From NCBI GenBank assembly GCA_964392065.1, contig CAYMOG010000035.1, forward strand, positions 1 through 14,057: DNA of 14,057 nucleotides, given 5' to 3'. This stretch comes from JASBZA01 sp964392065 (lineage in GTDB: Bacteria > Bacillota > Clostridia > Saccharofermentanales > Fastidiosipilaceae). Of the stretch, positions 7,856 through 14,057 are shown one piece after another. The notes below the pieces were generated by a model. That model was not told the origin of the DNA and ran no database searches. It saw only the letters and a list, made by a program, of their open reading frames with translations. The first letter of the stretch is position 1. Every line of letters starts with the position of its first letter. Position numbers and translations under genes: made by a program.

Positions 7856-9415
7856 TTATTTAGGCTCTTCTTCTTCTCGTGAAGATGCTTCAGGTATTGC
7901 TAAGCGTTGAAATATCCGGTTCAGCTGATAAATACGTTGAGTATCCACCTTCTCTAAATCTTCATAAGTCACACGATAGGCCCAATTAGAAGGGTCTAGG
8001 GTACCAGGAGTGTTCATACGGCTCTTCTCATTTTGTCCTAATAAGTCTTGCATTGGAACTACCGCCATGACACAAGGGCTTGCCCATATCATATCAATAC
8101 ACGCCCATATCGCTGGGTTCTCTGGTCCTTCTTCTTTCCATAATTCTTTATTTTGCAAACGGATATATTCAAGTACAAAATCCCTATCTTCTTGATCCGC
8201 TAATTCTAGCCATCCATACGTTGTAGAATTATCATGCGTTCCAGTATAAACAATATAATTCTCTGTAAAGGTATAAGGTCTATTTATCGCCGCATAATCT
8301 CTATCTAGGGAGAATTGAAGTATCTTCATACCAGGGTACCCAGTATCGGCAATAAGTTGTTCAACACTCTCATTTATATCGCCTAAATCTTCAGCAATAA
8401 TTTCCAAGTTTGCAATATCGGATTCTAATTGCTGGAAGAGCGCTATCCCTGGCCCCTTACGCCATGTACCATGAACAGCCGTTTCGTTTCCGAATGGTAC
8501 GGCCCAATAACTATCGAAGCCTCGGAAGTGGTCAATACGTACTACGTCATAGAGATCCATTTGGTATTGCGTTCTTCTCACCCACCAACGAAAATCATCA
8601 CGTTCTAGATACTCCCAATTATAGAGAGGATTTCCCCAGAGCTGTCCATCCTTGGAGAAATAGTCCGGTGGTACGCCTGCTACTGCTTCAGGCCAGCCCT
8701 GTTGATCGAGCTGAAATGCTTCAGGATTGGCCCATACATCCGCACTATCTAGAGCAGGGAAAATAGGCATATCTCCAATAATATAAACTTCTTTTCGATT
8801 GGCATAAGCTTTTAAATTATCCCATTGTCTACGAAATTGCCATTGGACAAAATAGAAATATTCCATTTCTTTAAATAAACTCTCATCTTGTAACTGCTGG
8901 GATATGGCACGCTCATCATGTACATTCAATCCATTTTCCCATTCTTGCCAAGGAGCATAATTGAAATGTCTATGCAAAACTGAAAACATAGCATAATCGT
9001 TTAACCAAAACTGCTCACTATTAACAAAAGCTAACATCTCATTACGTTGTTCTTCTGTAATACGGCTAGCCGCTAAATGTAAATACTCGAGTGCATTATT
9101 ATAGACGAAGCTGAAATCCACCTGCTTAGGATCGCCCATATGATAAAACGCTTGTACTTCTTCTTCACTCAAATAACCTTCTGAAGCCAAAATTCTTGGA
9201 TCAATGAGATTATCATTGTTTGCAAAACAAGAAGTACTCGCATAAGGTGAATTCGATGGACCCGTTGGATTCAAGGGTAAAATCTGCCAATACTTAATAC
9301 CAGCCTCCGCCAACTTGTCAACAAATCGATACGCCTCTTCTCCTAGGGTACCGATGCCAAACGGGCCAGGTAACGATGTAACGTGTAATAAAACACCTGA
9401 AGAACGTGTAATCAT
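7856..9415 (-). CDS. malQ: 4-alpha-glucanotransferase (amylomaltase, GH77)
   Basis: It transfers alpha-1,4-glucan segments between maltodextrins and releases glucose, acting in the cytoplasm in maltose or glycogen breakdown. The 519-aa length is typical for a bacterial amylomaltase. Family signatures are clear: SSGVLLHVTSLPG at the N-terminus, WQILPLNPTG, NSPYAS, GDMPIF and GVPPDYFS. The catalytic nucleophile is D295 in VRIDHFRG, the acid/base is E342 in IAEDLG and the third carboxylate is D395 in GTHDN; these correspond to D293, E340 and D395 of the Thermus enzyme. RMNTPGT is at about 466-472. The start ATG at 9415 follows AAGGAG by 5 bases and overlaps the stop of the preceding DUF368 gene by 4 bases. 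No phosphorylase or maltose transporter is adjacent, so the sugar gene appears embedded in an otherwise unrelated operon. Confidence 0.96.
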   Translation of the reverse strand: MITRSSGVLLHVTSLPGPFGIGTLGEEAYRFVDKLAEAGIKYWQILPLNPTGPSNSPYASTSCFANNDNLIDPRILASEGYLSEEEVQAFYHMGDPKQVDFSFVYNNALEYLHLAASRITEEQRNEMLAFVNSEQFWLNDYAMFSVLHRHFNYAPWQEWENGLNVHDERAISQQLQDESLFKEMEYFYFVQWQFRRQWDNLKAYANRKEVYIIGDMPIFPALDSADVWANPEAFQLDQQGWPEAVAGVPPDYFSKDGQLWGNPLYNWEYLERDDFRWWVRRTQYQMDLYDVVRIDHFRGFDSYWAVPFGNETAVHGTWRKGPGIALFQQLESDIANLEIIAEDLGDINESVEQLIADTGYPGMKILQFSLDRDYAAINRPYTFTENYIVYTGTHDNSTTYGWLELADQEDRDFVLEYIRLQNKELWKEEGPENPAIWACIDMIWASPCVMAVVPMQDLLGQNEKSRMNTPGTLDPSNWAYRVTYEDLEKVDTQRIYQLNRIFQRLAIPEASSREEEEPK

Positions 9416-10359
9416 AGACTCTCCTTCGTATCCATCACTTGTACTTGTTCAGGATCATATTTTTCTTCCACTTTGCTAAATAGCCAAGACAAGACCGTGC
9501 CTACTACGAAGAGTATTACACATAATGCTACCGCCCAGAAGAAACTCAGGTCACCTTCTACTTGAGTATCATTTCTTAAGCTAGGCAGAATCTCTGTGAA
9601 TAATATGGCAACAGTAGACCCTATAACTAATCCCAATATCATATGATACATCTTGCTGTAAAATTTCCTAAATAAACTTGCTACTAACTTGGCTAAGAGT
9701 AATACACAGGCCAAAGCTCCGAGTGCCAAAGGAATAATCACCATGAGATCCAAATTAGCAATCCCTCGCGTCATAGGCTCATATAAACCGAAATACAATA
9801 AAAAATTCGATGGCGACATACCCGGAACGATAACGCCTAAACCTATCAGTGCACCTGAAAATGCCCATGTAAGGATATTTTGAGGTAAACGGGCAAATTC
9901 TCTCTCCCCTAAGACAATCATTAGGACACAGAAAACAAAGGCAAGGATGAACATAAAGGATACGTCCGCCTTACTTCTACCCCTCTCGCCTGCTTTCTTA
10001 TAAAGAGATGGAAAAGTACCTGCAACGAAGCCAATAAACAAGCTAACGGCTGGAGCTTGGTAGGCAGCTAGAGCTTTGGCCACGACTACAGAGAATAATA
10101 AGATACCTAGAACACCACCGATTCCTAATGGTATGAAAAACTTCACATGTTCAATAAACTTCTGGCGAATATTAGCAAGGAAGCGAATAATGATGTCATA
10201 CATACCGAAGATAACAGCCAGAACACCACCCGATAAACCAGGCAAAATGAAGCCAATGCCAATTCCTATACCTTTTAGAATTCTGATAAACCAATCCAAA
10301 GTAGGATTGGCTGCACTTCTTGGGAAGTAGACATCTGTTGTTTGTGTATTCTTCTCCAT
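9412..10359 (-). CDS. DUF368 membrane protein, probable polyprenyl-phosphate transporter (PopT type)
   Basis: A polytopic membrane protein of 315 aa with about eight or nine hydrophobic segments. The family marker is GFILPGLSGGVLAVIFGMYD (36-55), followed by a second, related motif VIVPGMSPSNFLLYFGLYEP (176-195). The two halves therefore look like an internal duplication with proline-containing re-entrant or broken helices. DUF368 proteins were recently shown in other bacteria to return undecaprenyl phosphate, the lipid carrier of cell-wall synthesis, across the membrane (PopT), in parallel with DedA proteins; that role is inferred here from family membership. The C-terminal tail from about 295 is charged and cytoplasmic. 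The ATG at 10359 has only a weak ribosome site (AGAAAGAT), 12 bases after the stop of the preceding gene, so coupling to that gene is likely. Its stop overlaps the malQ start. Confidence 0.9.
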   Translation of the reverse strand: MEKNTQTTDVYFPRSAANPTLDWFIRILKGIGIGIGFILPGLSGGVLAVIFGMYDIIIRFLANIRQKFIEHVKFFIPLGIGGVLGILLFSVVVAKALAAYQAPAVSLFIGFVAGTFPSLYKKAGERGRSKADVSFMFILAFVFCVLMIVLGEREFARLPQNILTWAFSGALIGLGVIVPGMSPSNFLLYFGLYEPMTRGIANLDLMVIIPLALGALACVLLLAKLVASLFRKFYSKMYHMILGLVIGSTVAILFTEILPSLRNDTQVEGDLSFFWAVALCVILFVVGTVLSWLFSKVEEKYDPEQVQVMDTKESL

Positions 10360-10371
10360 GATTTTATCTTT

Positions 10372-11190
10372 CTATTTATGTTTGATATATATGTGCTTCA
10401 CGTTCGGATACGATGTTGGACGCTCATCCACTTCAATTTCTCGTAAATCTCTGATTAACTTGCTAAGTTTAGAATAACCATAATTTCTTGGATCGAAGGA
10501 GGGTGCAGTTTTCAATAACATATTTCCCACGTCACCCAAAAAAGCCCATCCACTATCATCGGCCAATTGCTCCGTAAAACTATAGATAAGTCGACTTAAA
10601 TCATCATCAATCTGTTTAAAAGTAGTAGTCATCGGACGAGACGCTGCTTGGCTAGGTTTAGGATTAGATTTATACTGAAATGTATCTTCAACGTCTTCTG
10701 AATACTCGAGCGACTTCACACTAATCTCATTATCTTCCCCTTCGAAATTTAAAATTTCAAGATAAATAAAACGATTACATGCTGCAATGAAGGCATTGGG
10801 AGTTTTCTGTTCCCCTATGCCAATAACTTGCTTCCCAGCTTCTCTTAATCTCGTAGCAAGTCTTGTAAAATCACTATCACTAGAAACTAAACAGAATCCA
10901 TCAATATCATTCTGATAGAGTACATCCATGGCATCAATTATCAATGCCGTATCTGTGGCATTTTTCCCGTAGGTATACCCGAACTGTTGAATAGGTGTAA
11001 TGGCATAATCTAACAATACAGTCTTCCATCCATTCATATTCTGTTTCGTCCAGTCACCATAAATTCTTTTAATTGTGGGGACTCCATACATAGCAATTTC
11101 GTCCATCATGGGTTTCACATACTGGTAGGATATATTATCCGCATCAATTAATACGGCTAAATTATAATCCGTTCTATTCTTACTCTCCAT
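10372..11190 (-). CDS. NYN-domain (LabA/DUF88-like) putative ribonuclease with C-terminal OST-HTH domain
   Basis: A 272-aa soluble protein. Residues about 8-150 form a NYN (PIN-like) domain: AVLIDADNIS with D16 and D18, YGDW (45-48), ATDTALIIDAMD with D80 and D86, and LVSSDSDF with D105 and D107. These acidic residues are arranged as in metal-dependent NYN nucleases. A low-complexity linker (about 150-192) leads to an OST-HTH/LOTUS-like domain (about 196-272; WAFLGDVGNMLLK...GYSKLSKLIRDL...HIYIKHK), a presumed RNA-binding module. The substrate is unknown; RNA cleavage is inferred from the fold. I chose the ATG at 11190 because GAGG lies 6 bases upstream. The frame stays open to a TTG at 11277, but that region is the coding end of yigZ and does not resemble the family. 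The gene overlaps yigZ by 11 bases and precedes the DUF368 gene by 12. Confidence 0.88.
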   Translation of the reverse strand: MESKNRTDYNLAVLIDADNISYQYVKPMMDEIAMYGVPTIKRIYGDWTKQNMNGWKTVLLDYAITPIQQFGYTYGKNATDTALIIDAMDVLYQNDIDGFCLVSSDSDFTRLATRLREAGKQVIGIGEQKTPNAFIAACNRFIYLEILNFEGEDNEISVKSLEYSEDVEDTFQYKSNPKPSQAASRPMTTTFKQIDDDLSRLIYSFTEQLADDSGWAFLGDVGNMLLKTAPSFDPRNYGYSKLSKLIRDLREIEVDERPTSYPNVKHIYIKHK

Positions 11191-11845
11191 TGTCTTCCTC
11201 GTTTCGTTCCATGGCAAGATACGTAAGGTCTCCCTTCTCGATCTCCACCTGACCCAAGCAAATCTCCTGTACAACACTAAGGAATACTTCTAGTTTATCT
11301 ACATTTACCAAACAATGGAAATGTACAGAAGACTGGAAGTCTCTATTAGCTATTGTGATTTGCATCAGGCCCAACCGATGTGTCAGTTGGTCCACAAAGC
11401 GATAAGGAAAGGAAAGTCTATAAGAATATGCGGGAAGCATATCCTGTAAACCCGCAACTCGAATCACGCCCGAAGCTGCTGAGCCATAAGCCTTTACTAG
11501 ACCTCCTGTACCGAGTAAGGTTCCGCCGAAATATCTGGTGACTACGATAACCGTGTCAACAATATTTCTCTTTACCAAAACATCTAAAACAGGTGGGCCA
11601 GAAGTCCCGTGGGGTTCTCCATCATCGGAAAAACGTTTATATATCTGATCAGAGGCTCCACCTATGACCCATGCATAGACATGATGGGATGCATCAGGAA
11701 ATTTTTCGCGCTGACTATTCAAAAAACTTTCTGCATCCTGAACGTTCTCAACTCGTTTACATGCGGCGAAAAAAATAGACTTTTTCTCCTCGAGTTGAAA
11801 AACGCCATCTCTGGCTATTGTTGTGTAACGTTTTATTTCGATAAT
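11180..11845 (-). CDS. yigZ: YigZ/IMPACT family (UPF0029) protein, probable AUU start
   Basis: The IMPACT/YigZ family is conserved from bacteria to humans; in eukaryotes it modulates the Gcn2 pathway, while the bacterial role is unsettled. The UPF0029 core is obvious: FSDDGEPHGTSGPPVLDVL, then VVTRYFGGTLLGTGGLVKAYG, followed by a ferredoxin-like C-terminal domain (DUF1949). The first ATG/GTG/TTG in frame is a TTG at 11722, which would give 180 aa and cut away part of the conserved N-terminal domain. The frame is open further upstream to a TGA at 11887-11885 and encodes the expected family start (RYTTIARDG...EKKSIFFAACKRVENV). An ATT at 11845, 7 bases after AAGGA, yields 221 aa, the usual family length. 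An ATC start at 11842 is also possible. The gene heads the minus-strand operon and overlaps the NYN gene by 11 bases. Confidence 0.88.
   Translation of the reverse strand: MIEIKRYTTIARDGVFQLEEKKSIFFAACKRVENVQDAESFLNSQREKFPDASHHVYAWVIGGASDQIYKRFSDDGEPHGTSGPPVLDVLVKRNIVDTVIVVTRYFGGTLLGTGGLVKAYGSAASGVIRVAGLQDMLPAYSYRLSFPYRFVDQLTHRLGLMQITIANRDFQSSVHFHCLVNVDKLEVFLSVVQEICLGQVEIEKGDLTYLAMERNEEDNGE
11818..11845 (+). promoter_or_regulatory. Candidate promoter of the ABC exporter gene
   Basis: TTGTTG (11818-11823) and GATAAT (11840-11845) are 16 bases apart, inside the 5' end of yigZ on the opposite strand. Transcription would begin near 11852 and leave a leader of about 73 bases that contains the inverted repeat at 11875-11890. 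The -35 is weak. Confidence 0.3.
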
Positions 11846-11852
11846 CCCTACA

Positions 11853-11857
11853 TCCTT
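11853..11857 (-). promoter_or_regulatory. Ribosome binding site supporting a non-canonical yigZ start
   Basis: AAGGA on the minus strand is 7 bases before ATT at 11845. The ATG inside it (11853-11851) is followed at once by TAG, so it cannot be the start. The site argues for AUU (or AUC at 11842) initiation. Confidence 0.5.
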
Positions 11858-11866
11858 GTGATACCA

Positions 11867-11894
11867 TATATACCTGTTGATTTCTCAACATCAA
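11867..11894 (-). promoter_or_regulatory. Candidate promoter of the yigZ-to-relA operon
   Basis: A minus-strand -35 TTGATG (11889-11894) and -10 TATATA (11867-11872) are 16 bases apart. The leader would be only about 15 bases, just long enough for the Shine-Dalgarno. It overlaps the inverted repeat at 11875-11890. This is a consensus match only, and other AT-rich hexamers nearby could serve instead. Confidence 0.3.
11875..11890. repeat. Inverted repeat between divergent genes (candidate operator or leader hairpin)
   Basis: TGTTGA and TCAACA form a perfect 6-bp inverted repeat around TTTC. A second dyad, TTGAT (11877-11881) with ATCAA (11890-11894), overlaps it. It sits between yigZ and the divergent ABC gene, over the spacer of the candidate minus-strand promoter. 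There is no T-run, so it is not a terminator. Confidence 0.4.
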
Positions 11895-11924
11895 TCTAAT
11901 TTTATCATAAAAAGAAGGAAACAT

Positions 11925-13691
11925 ATGACTGATTCAGCTAGAAAAAAACGATTTAATAAATCCTATCTCAATATTTTCATTTCCTATTACAAACCACATA
12001 AAGGGCTATTCTTCCTCGATATGGCCTGTGCCTTCGGCATTGCCTTAGTCGACCTCATCTTCCCTATGGTATCTCGGCACGCCCTCCAAGAAGTTCTACC
12101 CACCGGAAACTATAGGTTCTTCATAGTAATAATTTTGGCACTCCTAGGAGCCTATGTAGTCCGCTCAGTCTTCCAATATATAGTAACTTACTGGGGACAT
12201 CAAATGGGTGTGTACATGGAATCAGATATGAGAAGAGACCTCTTCTCTCATATTGCGAAACTCAGCTTTTCCTTTTTCGATAAACACAGAACTGGAACAC
12301 TTCTAACAAGAATTGTTTCAGATCTTTTCGACATAACAGAGTTAGCCCATCACGGTCCCGAAAATATTTTCATCGCAGGCTTAACACTTATCGGTGCTTT
12401 TATCCTTATGCTTTTTATCCACTGGCCACTTGCACTGATCCTAATAATTATGACTCCCGCCATTCTTTGGCTCACTATACGCCAGAGAAAACAAATGCAG
12501 GATTCCTCTTATGAAGTTAAGCAAACAACTGGACAAATAAATTCTACAATCGAAAGCTCCATCTCCGGTGCGAAAACCGCACAAGCTTTCACAAATGAAG
12601 ACTATGAAATTTCTAAATTCCATAAAGGAAATAACGACTATCAAGAAGCCAAACGAGGTTTCTATCGTTCTATGGCGGTCTATCAATCTGGAATGGAATT
12701 CATGACATCGATATTAAATGTACTCGTCATCGGTATTGGTGGTCTATTCGTTGCTCGAGGCACTATGACACTTGTTGACCTCATAACATTTACCCTCTAT
12801 GTAAATGCTTTCATTAACCCTATAAGAAAACTCGTAGCCTTTTTCGAACAGTACACCAAAGGTATGTCCGGGCTCCAACGCTTCGTAGAAATTATGCGTA
12901 TCGATCCTGAAATTGAAGACAAACCCCACGCAAAAGACATCACCTTAACTGGTGACATAAATTATAAAAACATAAGTTTTACCTACGATCCAGAAGACAA
13001 AGACAACCATACCGTGCTACAAAAACTGAACCTCCTGGTTCCCGAGGGACAAAAGGTAGCTATCGTTGGGCCCTCAGGTAGTGGTAAAACTACACTCTGT
13101 CAACTCCTCCCTCGCTTCTATGAAATTCAATCAGGGCAAATAGAAATCGGAGGCGTTGATATACATGACGTAACGCTTCAGAGCCTCCGCGCTCAGATAG
13201 GGATAGTCCAACAGGAAGTCTTCATCTTTGCATCCACTATCCTAGACAATATTCGCTACGGTAAACCTGATGCCACTTACGAAGAAATTATTGAGGCCGC
13301 ACGCATGGCAGATATTCATGAATTCATCATGAGTCTTCCTCACCAATACGATACCATCGTAGGCGAAAGAGGCACTACACTCTCCGGTGGCCAAAGACAA
13401 CGTATTAGTATCGCCCGAATTTTCCTCAAGAACCCTCCCATTATGATTCTCGATGAAGCGACCTCTTCTCTCGATACAGCTACAGAGGTAAAAATCCAAA
13501 CGGCACTCGATCGTTTAGCGGTAGGCAGAACATCATTGATTATTGCGCATCGCTTATCCACTATTCGAAATGCTGACAAGATTGTATATTTAGACCAGTC
13601 AGGAATTAGAGAAGAAGGAAGTCACGAAGAACTCATGGCCCATGACGGCCCCTACAAGAAGCTCTATGAAGTTCAATATGAAATGAAGTAA
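11925..13691 (+). CDS. ABC transporter, permease-ATPase half-transporter (MsbA/LmrA-like exporter)
   Basis: A 588-aa fused exporter with an N-terminal six-helix membrane domain (about residues 25-310) and a C-terminal nucleotide-binding domain (about 340-580). It would act as a homodimer or as half of a heterodimer, exporting lipid, peptide or drug; the substrate cannot be told from sequence. The ATPase motifs are complete: Walker A GPSGSGKTT (382-390), Q-loop VQQEVF (about 428-433), signature LSGGQRQR (486-493), Walker B IMILDE with catalytic Glu about 511, D-loop SSLD and switch His 542 (AHRLS). Because all catalytic residues are present, it need not depend on a partner. The start ATG at 11925 follows AAGGA by 5-6 bases; an upstream in-frame TTG at 11877 lies in the inverted repeat and is unlikely. 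It is the only plus-strand gene and is rich in C-ending codons, unlike its minus-strand neighbours. Confidence 0.95.
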   Translation: MTDSARKKRFNKSYLNIFISYYKPHKGLFFLDMACAFGIALVDLIFPMVSRHALQEVLPTGNYRFFIVIILALLGAYVVRSVFQYIVTYWGHQMGVYMESDMRRDLFSHIAKLSFSFFDKHRTGTLLTRIVSDLFDITELAHHGPENIFIAGLTLIGAFILMLFIHWPLALILIIMTPAILWLTIRQRKQMQDSSYEVKQTTGQINSTIESSISGAKTAQAFTNEDYEISKFHKGNNDYQEAKRGFYRSMAVYQSGMEFMTSILNVLVIGIGGLFVARGTMTLVDLITFTLYVNAFINPIRKLVAFFEQYTKGMSGLQRFVEIMRIDPEIEDKPHAKDITLTGDINYKNISFTYDPEDKDNHTVLQKLNLLVPEGQKVAIVGPSGSGKTTLCQLLPRFYEIQSGQIEIGGVDIHDVTLQSLRAQIGIVQQEVFIFASTILDNIRYGKPDATYEEIIEAARMADIHEFIMSLPHQYDTIVGERGTTLSGGQRQRISIARIFLKNPPIMILDEATSSLDTATEVKIQTALDRLAVGRTSLIIAHRLSTIRNADKIVYLDQSGIREEGSHEELMAHDGPYKKLYEVQYEMK

Positions 13692-13751
13692 ACTTCTTTT
13701 ACAAAATAAATTATACCTAAATCTTCGTCTACATTTCATAGCTAAATTAAA

Positions 13752-13779
13752 AAACATGCTCCCAAGAGGGAGCATGTTT
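13752..13779. terminator. Bidirectional rho-independent terminator
   Basis: A perfect 12-bp stem (AAACATGCTCCC with its complement) closes an AAGA loop. On the minus strand it is followed by a T-rich run (TTTTTTAATTT counting the stem end), a strong terminator 26 bases after the surface protein stop. On the plus strand the tail (TTTGCGTTT) is weaker, 60 bases after the ABC gene stop. It separates the two convergent genes. Confidence 0.9.
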
Positions 13780-13805
13780 GCGTTTATATGAATGACTTAA
13801 AGAAG

Positions 13806-14057
13806 CTATTTCTCTTGTCTTCTTTTCTTAAGGATTAGATATAAACTAGATCCTAGAGTTAATAAGACCATTCCAATTGCAAGACTCATCTCATGTGCAC
13901 CCGTACTAGGTGTTTCTTCTGTTATAGGTTTCGATGATGTTACACTTGGATCTAATGGTCGTTCAGTTGTAGGTGACGTCTCCTCACTAGCTGGTGTGGA
14001 TTCCATTGTGGTAGGCTCGGAAGCACTTGTTTCAGACATCGTTGGCTCAGTCACACT
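13806..14057 (-). CDS. C-terminal end of a sortase-anchored surface protein (partial, 5' end outside window)
   Basis: The frame is open to the window edge, so only the last 83 or so residues are seen. A Ser/Thr/Glu/Pro-rich stalk resembles the wall-spanning segment of Gram-positive surface proteins. It ends in a cell-wall sorting signal: TPSTG (13899-13913), then a hydrophobic span of about 20 residues (MSLAIGMVLLTLGSSLYLIL), then the basic tail KKRRQEK. Sortase would cleave between Thr and Gly and join the protein to peptidoglycan. The first position is Thr rather than the canonical Leu. Nothing of the functional domain is in the window, so the role is unknown. The gene converges on the ABC transporter gene and shares its terminator. 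The GTG at 14054 is very unlikely to be the true start, since a protein of this type needs a signal peptide. Confidence 0.85.
   Translation of the reverse strand, partial: SVTEPTMSETSASEPTTMESTPASEETSPTTERPLDPSVTSSKPITEETPSTGAHEMSLAIGMVLLTLGSSLYLILKKRRQEK

Noticed and set aside
11191..11277. Longer N-terminus for the NYN protein (TTG at 11277)
   Set aside because: The added residues are an out-of-frame reading of the yigZ end, rich in Arg and Trp, and do not match the family; the ATG at 11190 has a good ribosome site.
11720..11845. yigZ as a frameshifted pseudogene
   Set aside because: The reading frame is continuous from the conserved N-terminus through the C-terminal domain; only a canonical start codon is missing, so a rare start is simpler than a frameshift.
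11877..11924. Upstream TTG start for the ABC exporter
   Set aside because: It falls in the inverted repeat without a ribosome site, whereas ATG 11925 is preceded by AAGGA.

Overview
The window looks like a chromosomal segment of a Gram-positive, probably anaerobic member of the Bacillota (Firmicutes). The pointers are a single bifunctional RelA/SpoT enzyme directly next to recJ, strong purine-rich Shine-Dalgarno sequences, a coenzyme-B12-dependent (class II) ribonucleotide reductase, and a surface protein ending in a sortase-type sorting signal. The genus cannot be named from sequence alone. There are no rRNA, tRNA, IS, phage or CRISPR features. The longest gene-free stretch is about 203 bases.

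Layout, left to right: nrdJ (minus) fills 11-3133. Upstream of it lies a 203-base intergenic region with a promoter flanked and overlapped by two inverted NrdR-box-like sites. From 11845 down to 3337, six minus-strand genes form one tightly packed transcription unit: yigZ, a NYN/OST-HTH putative ribonuclease, a DUF368/PopT-type membrane protein, malQ, recJ and relA. Neighbours overlap by 4 or 11 bases or lie 12-14 bases apart, so translational coupling is likely. To the right is a divergent plus-strand ABC exporter half-transporter (11925-13691). A 12-bp hairpin terminator at 13752-13779 serves it and the convergent minus-strand surface protein gene, of which only the C-terminal end is inside the window.

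Together the cluster mixes housekeeping and stress functions: dNTP supply (NrdJ), DNA repair exonuclease (RecJ), stringent-response alarmone turnover (RelA), maltodextrin/glycogen handling (MalQ), probable undecaprenyl-phosphate recycling (DUF368), and two proteins of uncertain role that may touch RNA or translation (NYN/OST-HTH and YigZ/IMPACT).

The most notable points are the NrdR-type operator pair on the nrdJ promoter and the yigZ start. The conserved N-terminus of yigZ is encoded in frame, but no ATG, GTG or TTG precedes it, so an AUU start with a well-placed Shine-Dalgarno is proposed. Others are the RNase-like NYN protein inside a recJ-relA operon and the atypical TPSTG sorting motif. 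I see no clear undescribed defence or mobile system here.
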